The position numbers were made by a program, and so were the translations under genes. This document shows, piece after piece, positions 7,213 through 15,326 of a stretch of 26,904 nucleotides of DNA. Positions within the stretch are counted from its first letter, which is position 1. Each line of letters starts with the position of its first letter. Origin of the DNA: Sporisorium sorghi (taxonomy: Eukaryota > Basidiomycota > Ustilaginomycetes > Ustilaginales > Ustilaginaceae); assembly GCA_023212695.1 (NCBI GenBank), contig JALCCG010000283.1, positions 1-26,904 on the forward strand, given 5' to 3'. Under the pieces are notes generated by a model. The model was not told where the DNA came from. It worked only from the letters and a program-made list of their open reading frames with translations, and did no database searches.

Positions 7213-9627
7213 CTACTTGATCTTCAAATGCACCTTCTCGACAAACCCCGCCAGATCAGCCTTCCTTACCTGAATACTAAACGTCTGGAACCTATCGTGT
7301 CTCACCCTGGCGCCGCTCATCTTGGCGGCCTGCTGGAACGCCGCGGTAAAGTGATTGTTCTCCACCAACCCGTGCACTGCCGCGCCCGTTGTGCCAACTA
7401 CCAAAAAGCTGTCCTTCGCGGGGTGCAGAGCGGCGAGTATGAACGGCAGCGGCGCATACGCCGCTGCGCCCTTGCGCTGCTGCTGCTGATCCACGATGAT
7501 GTCGCGCAAGCTGGTGGTGAGCCAGTGCGCGAGGCGGAGGAGCACCTCGACGTGCGTGAACAGCTCGAGGTCGCTGCCGTCTTTAAGGATGGCGAGGCGG
7601 AAGTTCTTGAGTGTGCGGATGCTCTGGTTCGTGATGAGCGCCACGCCGCGCGCGACGATCGTTCGGTGCAGGGATTGGCTGAGTAGGAGCGAGGAGCGGA
7701 GCAGGTCGATGGAGGTGGAGCGCGTGAAGTCGAGCGCGCGGTAGGCTTCGTTGAAGTTGGTGACCAAGACGCGATGTTCGGCGGCTTCGAGCGCGGCCAG
7801 CTGGTCGGCGGTGCCTGTGGGTTGGGATGCGACGTCGAGGTCCAGCCCGGCGTTGGCGCCGGTGGCAGCGGTGGCGGTGGAGGTGGAGGAGGCGACGGCA
7901 GCAGCGACGGAATCGGCGAGCGACGTGCCCAGGTTCCAGATGCGTTTGGTCGCGAACAGCTCTGACGTCTGCGCGTGCGGGTTGGCTGGATTCCCAGCGT
8001 TGGCCGCTAGACTGTTGCCCAGCGGCCCGGCCTGCCCGGCCCCGCCGGAGGCAAACACCATCCCCGGCGCCTCCACTTCGATCTTCACCCCGTGCGCCGC
8101 AACCAGCAACGCGGATACGCCCTCGACCACATCGGCAGCCCCCAGCGCCGCCGTCCGGAACCCCAAGCTGCGCTCGAATCCGCGGTAGTGCAGCTCGGTG
8201 AGGCCGTACTCGGGCGCGATGGCGTCGAGCTTGCGCGTGAGACTGCGGCGCAGATCGAGCGGCATGTGTGTATACGTCTGTCGGACCGCGGTGAGCGAGA
8301 AGCCCATCTTGGCCATTAGACCTCGGAGCTTGGATAGGCCGCGCTCGCGCCAGATGCCCAGCTTGGCCGCGACGTACGCCGTGTGGTACATGGCGGCTTC
8401 GAGGCTCCAGTGGCGGTAGAGCGTGAAGCGGAGTTCCGAGGGGACTAGGCGGATGGCGCGGTCGTCGGCGTCTTCGGATTTGGTGTTGTGCGTGATGACG
8501 GTGCGCAGCGCGCGGTCTTGTGCGCGTGAGGCGGGTGTGGTGGGTTTTGTGGCAGCGGCGTCGTCGGTGTCCTTGTTGAGGAGGTCGAGCGACCACGCTT
8601 CTGTGGGTGCAGATGAGGAGGACGGCTCCATGGCGACGACTTCGGAGGCGTAGGCGGACGAGTAGGTCTCGTACGTCTCGGCGTCGATGCTGTTGGAGAG
8701 GTAGAGCGAGGTGAGGCCGACGATGGCGAGCCAGAGCGATTCGCGGTCTGCGCGACCCAAGGATTCGCAGAGTAGGTAGAGCATGGATGAGACCGGCATG
8801 CCGAAGCTCTCGCCGCGGTGGTAGTAGCGCGTGAGGATGGTGCGGTAGCGGTGGCGCTCGGCGTTGGTGAGACGTGTGCTGGTGGATTGTTGACGATGCC
8901 GTCTTTTACCGGAGCGAGAAGGAGAGCGCGAGGAGCGTTTGCGCTTGCCTGATCCATCTGCATCGTCGTCGTCATCGTCACTGTGCGCTGAATCGCTTGC
9001 ACTGTCGTCGCTGTCCTCCTCCTCCTCCGAATCCGACTCGACGTCAAACTCGAGTTTTTCAAACGCATCCCTCTCCCCGCCCTGCCTACACAGCTTGTTC
9101 GCGATCTCGCCATCGTCCCAGCACCACACCCTGTCGTTCGCATGACTCGTCGCAAACAGATTCTCCAAATTCCACGGCCGATGCGAATCAATCACATGCA
9201 CCGTACACCCTGCCGGGATGTTGAACGTCGTCGGCAAACTCAGCACCGCGCCGAGATTGACAAACACGACCGAGCGCACGTCCGTCCCCACTGCACTGCT
9301 CGACGCCGCCTCGTCGCCGTCCTGATCCATTGGAGGAAATACAGTCGCCAACGTGCTGAGCAGCGACCGGTACCCTTCGACAGGCACGATGCGGTGCGCA
9401 ATGTCGTCCTGCAGCAGCAGCGAGGTGAGTATACGCGTGGCACATACGGCATCGACGTCGGGCGAGCTGAGAATGAGTACGCTAGAGACACCGGGTCCAG
9501 CGGCGCGTGCTGCGGAGCGGATCCGCGCGTAGGCCGAGGCGTAGTCGTGCTTTGACGATGAGGGGATGCGGTCCGGGTCGATGTGCACTTCGACGAGCGA
9601 TGAGTTGGGGCACGCCACCACTACCAT
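7213..9627 (-). CDS. CDC45: DNA replication initiation factor Cdc45
   Basis: 804 aa in one exon, the Cdc45 subunit of the CMG replicative helicase (Cdc45-MCM2-7-GINS), needed for origin firing and fork movement in the nucleus. The N-terminus has the RecJ/DHH-like strand and aspartate motif SSPDVDAVCAT (54-64), followed by VIDSHRPWNLENLF (145-158). An acidic stretch (about 196-222, Asp/Glu/Ser) is followed by a basic cluster (228-243) that could be a nuclear localisation signal. The conserved block YYHRGESFGMPVSSMLYLL begins near 268. The protein is longer than yeast (~650 aa) or human (~566 aa) Cdc45 because of the acidic/basic insert and Ala/Gly/Ser-rich inserts in the C-terminal half. The ATG at 9627 is the natural start and runs straight into the conserved N-terminus. 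In Ustilago maydis the Cdc45 homologue is, from memory, called Tsd2. It is divergent with OST1. Confidence 0.94.
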   Translation of the reverse strand: MVVVACPNSSLVEVHIDPDRIPSSSKHDYASAYARIRSAARAAGPGVSSVLILSSPDVDAVCATRILTSLLLQDDIAHRIVPVEGYRSLLSTLATVFPPMDQDGDEAASSSAVGTDVRSVVFVNLGAVLSLPTTFNIPAGCTVHVIDSHRPWNLENLFATSHANDRVWCWDDGEIANKLCRQGGERDAFEKLEFDVESDSEEEEDSDDSASDSAHSDDDDDDADGSGKRKRSSRSPSRSGKRRHRQQSTSTRLTNAERHRYRTILTRYYHRGESFGMPVSSMLYLLCESLGRADRESLWLAIVGLTSLYLSNSIDAETYETYSSAYASEVVAMEPSSSSAPTEAWSLDLLNKDTDDAAATKPTTPASRAQDRALRTVITHNTKSEDADDRAIRLVPSELRFTLYRHWSLEAAMYHTAYVAAKLGIWRERGLSKLRGLMAKMGFSLTAVRQTYTHMPLDLRRSLTRKLDAIAPEYGLTELHYRGFERSLGFRTAALGAADVVEGVSALLVAAHGVKIEVEAPGMVFASGGAGQAGPLGNSLAANAGNPANPHAQTSELFATKRIWNLGTSLADSVAAAVASSTSTATAATGANAGLDLDVASQPTGTADQLAALEAAEHRVLVTNFNEAYRALDFTRSTSIDLLRSSLLLSQSLHRTIVARGVALITNQSIRTLKNFRLAILKDGSDLELFTHVEVLLRLAHWLTTSLRDIIVDQQQQRKGAAAYAPLPFILAALHPAKDSFLVVGTTGAAVHGLVENNHFTAAFQQAAKMSGARVRHDRFQTFSIQVRKADLAGFVEKVHLKIK

Positions 9628-10105
9628 TGTGCGTGAGAAGGGCTCAGCGTGAGCTTGTGAGCCGTTGCGTGTTGGGGAAAGGGTGATCGGAGGAGGCTTG
9701 GTGGTTTGGAGGCTGATGAGCGTGGGAATGAGAGGTGCGAGATGCTGTTCGGCTCAGCCGAGGAGGAAAAGTGGAGAGCGCGAGAGAGGCAGTACAGCGC
9801 AGTGTTGTTTCCAACACTCAGCAGCAGCGCAAAAGAGCAACACGAATCGAAAGTCCCAAAAAAAAAAAAAAAGCGCGTCGAGTTGCGAAACGCTTCTCCG
9901 CGTTGAGCGGTTTCTTTTTTTGTGCAAATGTCAGGTCGCTATGTCCAACAAATTGAAACTTATGCTGCACCTCTCGTGCGGCTCATTTTGAGTGAGCTGG
10001 AAGAAAACGCTTTCGGCGCGCACAGTCCACAAGCTTTGTGTGTCGATCATCCTTTCCTTTCCTCTTACCAACGACCATTCATCATCGACATTGTAGTGAA
10101 CAAAG
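9628..10105. promoter_or_regulatory. Divergent promoter between CDC45 and OST1
   Basis: This 478-bp gap must carry the promoters of both flanking genes. It contains an A15 run (9858-9872), a perfect short inverted repeat (9801-9818) and, near OST1, a pyrimidine-rich stretch (about 10050-10072) that resembles a fungal initiator region. No TATA box is visible and no exact MluI cell-cycle box (ACGCGT) is present, although replication genes often have one. An ATG at 9928 opens a frame that overlaps the OST1 start out of frame, so the OST1 transcript probably begins downstream of it. Confidence 0.6.
9801..9818. repeat. Perfect inverted repeat, 7-bp arms, TTTC loop
   Basis: AGTGTTG and CAACACT flank a TTTC spacer, giving a perfect 7-bp stem with a 4-nt loop inside the CDC45/OST1 promoter. 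It may be a site for a dimeric DNA-binding protein or a chance palindrome; it is too short to be decisive. Confidence 0.6.
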
Positions 10106-11614
10106 ATGTCACGGCAAAGCACGATGCTGTTGGCGCTCCTAGCCACCCTGCTGACCGCATTGACGGCTACCGTCCACGCAGCCACTCTACCCGACTCAAA
10201 CCTCTGGACCAACACCAATTACCTCAAGCAGATCGACCTGGCCGGATCGACATCGCACGCGCTCACCACGCTCACCATCAAGCCGAAATCTCCCTCTTCC
10301 GGGAAAAAGACTCTCCCATACTACTTCCTGCTCAGCGCGCACGAGGCGGAGCAGCTGTCGTGGAGCCGCTTGACCGTCAAGCCGGCGCTCGATTCGGTGC
10401 TTGCTTCGACCTCGGAGCTCAAAGGCGGTGCGCGGCCTGTGCTCGAGCTGAAACCGGAGGGTGCTATGGACGGAGGGGTTCTGTACAAAGCTGAAATCCC
10501 TACCGATGTGTTGGGAGAGGAGGGTGCGTCGCTGACGCTCGAGACGACGCTGAACCACGTCACAGTGGCGCTGCCGAGCACGGTCAAGCAGACCGAGCCG
10601 CAGCTGTTCCTCTGGTCCGGCGATGTAGCCATCCGCTCGCCCTACCCCACCGTCACTGGTCGAATTAAAGTCAAAGCAGCCACGCCCAAGATCGTCGCCT
10701 TCCACCCCTCGGACGCCACGAAATCCGGATCCATCGTCACCTTCGGACCCTTCTCCAACACCCCTCCTTCCACATCCGTCGAGCAAGGCACCGTGCACTT
10801 CCAAGCCGACACACCCCGCGCTACCATTGTCACACTCGACCGAACCGCAGAGATCAGTCACTGGGGCGACGCACTCTCCATCACGGACCGCATCCTCCTC
10901 CGCAACAGCGGTCCGCAGCTCAAAGGCCATTTCTCGCGCATCGAGCACCAGATGGCGAGCTTCTACAACCGCGCCTCGGGTTCAGCGCTCTCGTCGCTCT
11001 CATTCACGCTGCCTGCAGGCGTGAGGGATCCGTGGTTCATCGATCAGATCGGTAATGTGAGCACGTCGCGATTCCGCGCCTCGGCGCCCGATCCTGCGCT
11101 CGTAGCTGCCTCGACCGGGTTGCCGTCGTCGTCGGCGAAGCTGTCGCTGCTCGAGCTCCAACCCCGCTTCCCCCTGCTGGGCGGCTGGAACTACACATTT
11201 AGCATCGGCTACACGCTGCCGCTCAGCCTGGGCGGGTGGACGAAACAGCTGTTTGGCTCTTATGACTACGTCACTGCTGTGCCTTTGTTCACGCCACTCA
11301 AAGATGTTGCGGTGGACGCGCTTTCGACGACGATTGTGCTGCCGGAGGGTGCGACGCGCGTGCAGCTCGAGCTGCCGTTCGAGATGGACGCCGTGGAGAA
11401 CGGGATCACCAAGACGTATCTGGACACGGTGGGAAGGCCGGCGGTGAGGGTGGAGCGACGGGCGTGCTCGCCGCAGCACGCGCAGCTGGTGTATGTGAAA
11501 TACACGCTGACGCACCGCGCGAACCTGATCAAGGTGGCTGCCGTGGCAGGGGTTACGGCGCTGTTGCTCGCGGCGACAGCGGTGGTGCAGCGCGTGGAGA
11601 TGAAGATTCGCTAG
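10106..11614 (+). CDS. OST1: Oligosaccharyltransferase alpha subunit (ribophorin I)
   Basis: 502 aa in one exon, close to yeast Ost1 (~476 aa). It is a subunit of the ER oligosaccharyltransferase complex that transfers the Glc3Man9GlcNAc2 glycan to Asn-X-Ser/Thr of nascent secretory proteins. A signal peptide is clear: residues 1-25 with a Leu/Ala-rich core and likely cleavage at VHA-A. The luminal body carries ribophorin-type blocks, including DSNLWTNTNYLKQIDL (start of the mature chain), YYFLLSAHEAEQL, and FTPLKDVAVDALSTTIVLPE near the C-terminus. Sequons such as NVS and NYT are present. One C-terminal membrane helix (about 477-495) is followed by the short basic tail RVEMKIR, giving type I topology. 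The start is set by the signal peptide at its N-terminus. It shares a divergent promoter with CDC45 and ends 108 bp from the oppositely oriented regulator gene. Confidence 0.92.
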   Translation: MSRQSTMLLALLATLLTALTATVHAATLPDSNLWTNTNYLKQIDLAGSTSHALTTLTIKPKSPSSGKKTLPYYFLLSAHEAEQLSWSRLTVKPALDSVLASTSELKGGARPVLELKPEGAMDGGVLYKAEIPTDVLGEEGASLTLETTLNHVTVALPSTVKQTEPQLFLWSGDVAIRSPYPTVTGRIKVKAATPKIVAFHPSDATKSGSIVTFGPFSNTPPSTSVEQGTVHFQADTPRATIVTLDRTAEISHWGDALSITDRILLRNSGPQLKGHFSRIEHQMASFYNRASGSALSSLSFTLPAGVRDPWFIDQIGNVSTSRFRASAPDPALVAASTGLPSSSAKLSLLELQPRFPLLGGWNYTFSIGYTLPLSLGGWTKQLFGSYDYVTAVPLFTPLKDVAVDALSTTIVLPEGATRVQLELPFEMDAVENGITKTYLDTVGRPAVRVERRACSPQHAQLVYVKYTLTHRANLIKVAAVAGVTALLLAATAVVQRVEMKIR

Positions 11615-11722
11615 CGGGCCCGGAGTGCAGGGAGTGTAGATAGAGCAGCTGAATCAAGTGTTCAAACAATACAAGAGCATCGTGTGTATGTGTGCTGAGA
11701 GATGAAGTAGGAGGAGGTAAGA

Positions 11723-14700
11723 TCAACCGAACAACCTGCCCATCTGATCGAGGATCGGCTCGCCGCCTCCGCCCCCACCGTCGACGTTAAAGAAATCCAG
11801 ATCCTTCATCATCCATTCCCAGGACGGGTCGTCTTCCAAACCCGCTGCTGCTGTACCACCTTGAGCGTGCTGCTGCCCGAACCAGCTGGCAGGACTCATC
11901 GCTTGGCCCGCGCCCAAGTTGTGCCAGTTTCCTCCTCCACCAGCAGCAGCGGTAGTGACGGCAGTGGGGGGTGTCTGGGCATGATGCGGCGGCAGCGCGT
12001 ATCTTCCTCCCCCCTGCTGCTGCTGGGGCGCGGTCCACTGCGGCGACGGTGCGGGCGCGCTCCAACCTGCGTTGTACTGAGCGGAGAGCGGTTGCGGGGA
12101 AAACAGCACGTTGGACGAGTAGATGTGCGATGCTTTCGTGCCTTGCTTGCCCACACTCGTCCCCGCTGCGATGTCCGCGTGAACTGGCTGTGCTGACGAC
12201 GACGGGGGAGGTTGGGCGTGGCGTCGACTCGCATCCGCGCCAGATGCAGAGCTGACGGGGAGCGACGCTGTCGATGCCGTCGATTGGCGCGGTGCTTGTT
12301 CGGATTCGAAGCCACGCCGAGCCGCTGCTCTCTCGTCACCCTCAGCCTCCGCTTCCTTCTCCGCAGCAGCAGGCCCCTCAAACCGGCTCAACACACCCGT
12401 CAAAAACCCACTGTACTTGCTCGCCACACTCCGACCCGCCTCGCCCCGCCTCGCCGCCCCGACCCTCTCCAGCTCACTCGCCGTCAGCCTCGCCAGATTC
12501 ACCACCCGCTGACTCGACACAAATCCAAAATCCACCCCCTTCCCCATCTTCCCCCCACCACCTTCGCCGGCGGCAGCCTTCCGCGCCAGATCCAGCGCAA
12601 ACACCACAGCATACACCGTCGAGATCACCGTCGAGTTGGTGATATGATCCATCATCCTCCTCTGACTCCGGTCAATGAACGTGGCCATGTAGTTGGTGCA
12701 GCTGATGTAGCAGTGGCGGTGGAGCGCTGCGAGTTCGGGGGTCACGTCGACGCTGTAGCTGATCGGCAGGGGTAGAGCGTACGTGATCAGGGCGGCGTAG
12801 TCGAGCGATAGGGGCCCAGTGATCTGCAGCGGTGTCGGCGCTGAAGAGTCGGACGAGGACAGCCAGCGCTCCTCCCAGCGCTTCAGATCCATCGTGACCG
12901 AGTTGCGGAAGTAGCTCAGCTGGAGTAAGAGTTGGTCGCGCTCCGCCGTGCTTAGCGTGTCGGTTTCGTCGGCATCGCTTGTGCTGCCCACTGTTGCGTC
13001 TTCTGCGTGGTGACGATGCTGAGCAACCCTGCGCCGCACACCTAAGCTGCGCAACACATGCGTGTTAAAGTGATCGCCCTGCGCAATCATGATGCGTCTC
13101 AGCTCGACCTGCGCGATCAACGCCTCGTCCTGCCGCAACGCACACGGCATCCGGTGCCACCTGCTGCACGTCGCAATCACCCCCTCGTCCGCCAGATGCA
13201 TCCGCTGCCCCGTCTGGCTCGCCAGCGTCTTCTCGAGGTTCCACAGGTTGATCCACAGCCGCTCGGTATTGCGCAGTTGGCGCTGGTAGTGCTCGTCCTC
13301 GCCCTGACGGCGCGCTCGGGTGGGGTTGCCGTACGAATAGCACACCAGGTTGCACCCGAGCTCCGTGGCGATCCGGATGGCCGTACCGAGGTACAGCCAC
13401 GTCTGATCGGACATGGCGCTGTCCGACATCGGGCGGTAGGAGGCGAGCAGGAAGAAGGCTTGCGCCATCTCGACGTTCTTATAGTCCCCACATGCGATCC
13501 AGGTGGTCATCGACTCGTAGTGTCCGCGCAGGCTCGAAGCGAGCGCGGCGGACTCGCTTTGCACGGTAGGGCCAGGCGAGGGCTCGAACTCGGCCGCCAG
13601 CGCACAGATCACCGTCAGCAGGAACGCAGAGTGCTTGCGGATGTAGGTTATCGTCGAGAGCGCCGGGTCGAAGATGTGCATGAACGTGCCGAACGAGGTG
13701 TAGAAGGACGAGATGAGGCGTGTGGCTTGAGCGACGGTGAGGAGGCCTTGGTCGATCGGGTCGAATTCTTGGCGGTTGTCGTAGACAGGGTGGAAGGCGC
13801 CTCGGGAGAAGTAGGTTGAGGCCCAGGTCGATGTGGCTCGTGCAGCTGTTGATGTTGTGGAGACGGCTGTGGGATGGTTGGAGGAGGAGGAAGCGGTTGT
13901 GTATGCGGTGATGGTGTTGGATGTGGCATTGCCGTTGGTGGGAGTGGGAGTGGGCGACCGAGATCGAGCTCTCTTCCTCGCTGGATCGTTAGCATTGCCG
14001 CCCAGGTCTGAGACCCCATTCCTCCTCTCTGCCCCTTCGCCTTCGTCATCACCGCTACTGCTGCGACGCGCATCCTCGTGGTCGTCGTCGAAGCTCGTCT
14101 GCCTCCTCAGCCCGGACCCCTTGCCTGTCCTGCCCGCACCGCCCTCCACTCCACTCCACCTGCGCGCCCTCATCCTCCTCTCGCTCTCATCGCTGCTCGC
14201 CTGCGCCAGCAGCTTCAACGGGTTGCTCAGCGTCGGGAACTCGTCCGGCACCCTCGCCACGGACGCATGGTCCTCCATATCAACCAGCATGTTGAAATCC
14301 GACCTGCTCTTCTGCACCGCCATCCCCGTCTGTGGCGGTTTACCACCGTCACTGCTCCCATCAACCACGGGACTGCTCGTATGTCTCTCCCTCTTCACCC
14401 CCACCGCCACCCCCGCCGTCGTCGGGTTGTTCCCTTTGGCAAAAAACTTGCTCCTGTGCAGCTGCCACACCAGCGTCTCGATCAAACTCGTTGCGTCTGT
14501 ATCGCCGACCTCCTTATTAAGCTCCTTGATCTCTTGCAGTGTCTTGTCGAGCAGCTCGAGGCGACGCAGGATCTGCTGGAGCTTGATCTTGCCCGGCTTG
14601 CGCCCGCGCTTGTGCACGCGGTAGAAGCACTCCCGCTCCAGCTTGATACACCGCGAACACGCACTGCCCGGGTTGGACGAGGGAATGCATTTCACCTTGG

Positions 14701-14857
14701 CCTCGCGGCACGGTTGACACGAGACTTTTTTTTCTGCTGTCGAGGCTGAGGGTGCTGCTGATCCGGAAGGGGGGACGGGGTCGGGCTCGCCGGAGTCGGT
14801 GGAGCTGTCATCGCTGGGTAGGTGCGGAGAGGCGGCGGAGGGCGAGCGCGACGACAT
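11723..14857 (-). CDS. Zn2Cys6 fungal-specific transcription factor
   Basis: 1044 aa in one exon. The N-terminus has a complete binuclear zinc cluster: Cys 47, 50, 57, 67, 70 and 77 (C-x2-C-x6-C-x9-C-x2-C-x6-C). It is followed by a basic linker (KRGRKPGKIK) and a short leucine-rich coiled coil (about 92-118), the usual DNA-binding and dimerisation layout of Gal4-type regulators. A Ser/Gly/Pro-rich spacer leads to the fungal-specific middle homology region (about 350-640), which includes FHPVYDNRQEFDPIDQGLL and DQTWLYLGTAIRIATELGCN (starting near 483). The C-terminal ~250 residues are Gln/Ala/Pro/Gly-rich and end in an Asp/Phe/Trp-containing segment (DDPSWEWMMKDLDFF), a plausible acidic activation region. 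Target genes cannot be told from the sequence, and neighbours give no pathway hint. It resembles the large basidiomycete Zn2Cys6 class; I assign no ortholog. Confidence 0.92.
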   Translation of the reverse strand: MSSRSPSAASPHLPSDDSSTDSGEPDPVPPSGSAAPSASTAEKKVSCQPCREAKVKCIPSSNPGSACSRCIKLERECFYRVHKRGRKPGKIKLQQILRRLELLDKTLQEIKELNKEVGDTDATSLIETLVWQLHRSKFFAKGNNPTTAGVAVGVKRERHTSSPVVDGSSDGGKPPQTGMAVQKSRSDFNMLVDMEDHASVARVPDEFPTLSNPLKLLAQASSDESERRMRARRWSGVEGGAGRTGKGSGLRRQTSFDDDHEDARRSSSGDDEGEGAERRNGVSDLGGNANDPARKRARSRSPTPTPTNGNATSNTITAYTTASSSSNHPTAVSTTSTAARATSTWASTYFSRGAFHPVYDNRQEFDPIDQGLLTVAQATRLISSFYTSFGTFMHIFDPALSTITYIRKHSAFLLTVICALAAEFEPSPGPTVQSESAALASSLRGHYESMTTWIACGDYKNVEMAQAFFLLASYRPMSDSAMSDQTWLYLGTAIRIATELGCNLVCYSYGNPTRARRQGEDEHYQRQLRNTERLWINLWNLEKTLASQTGQRMHLADEGVIATCSRWHRMPCALRQDEALIAQVELRRIMIAQGDHFNTHVLRSLGVRRRVAQHRHHAEDATVGSTSDADETDTLSTAERDQLLLQLSYFRNSVTMDLKRWEERWLSSSDSSAPTPLQITGPLSLDYAALITYALPLPISYSVDVTPELAALHRHCYISCTNYMATFIDRSQRRMMDHITNSTVISTVYAVVFALDLARKAAAGEGGGGKMGKGVDFGFVSSQRVVNLARLTASELERVGAARRGEAGRSVASKYSGFLTGVLSRFEGPAAAEKEAEAEGDERAAARRGFESEQAPRQSTASTASLPVSSASGADASRRHAQPPPSSSAQPVHADIAAGTSVGKQGTKASHIYSSNVLFSPQPLSAQYNAGWSAPAPSPQWTAPQQQQGGGRYALPPHHAQTPPTAVTTAAAGGGGNWHNLGAGQAMSPASWFGQQHAQGGTAAAGLEDDPSWEWMMKDLDFFNVDGGGGGGEPILDQMGRLFG

Positions 14858-15326
14858 CGCTCGGTGTAGGTGCGATGGTGGTACAGAAACAAATCACTTC
14901 GGGGAGATCACGGCGTTTCAAGCCAACTTTGCTGGTAGCCAACTTAACAATTTCGAAGAAAAATCGCACTGAGGCGCTGTCGGATCGTCGAGGGTCGAAA
15001 CACTCCCCACACCTTGTTGAGCACAGATACGACCTTCTTCGAGTCTGGGGATGCTGCTGATGCATGGGTCGTAGGTAATAGCGTTGTCTTCTCCATTACA
15101 ACGAGCGTGTCATCGAAGAAATCATCCGCGACCACAGAGAAAGGCGGACATCTCCAAGCACGTCGTTAGTCGCCGATCCATCTCCGCATTTTTGAGTGTG
15201 TCATCGATTAGTGCGAGATAGACAGACACGACTCCTACATCTTCACACGAACACACGAACGACATGATTGAGAAAACGCCAGTTCAATTGCGGCACTCGG
15301 TGATTGGTACGGGCATATCGTGAAGC
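14858..15326 (-). promoter_or_regulatory. Promoter/leader of the Zn2Cys6 gene with candidate uORFs
   Basis: This 469-bp gap separates the regulator start from the stop of the helicase upstream on the same strand, so it holds the helicase 3' end and the regulator promoter. On the minus strand an ATG at 15096 opens a 50-codon frame ending at 14944, and an ATG at 15065 opens a frame that overlaps the regulator start out of phase and stops at 14808. No further upstream ATG lies in 14858-15062. Whether these are translated depends on where transcription starts. No TATA box is seen. Confidence 0.45.

Noticed and set aside
9928..10494. Plus-strand frame beginning MSGRYVQQIETYAAPL, overlapping OST1
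   Set aside because: It runs into OST1 out of phase and becomes Arg/Ala/Gln-rich there; only the first ~60 codons are outside OST1. It matters at most as an overlapping upstream ATG.
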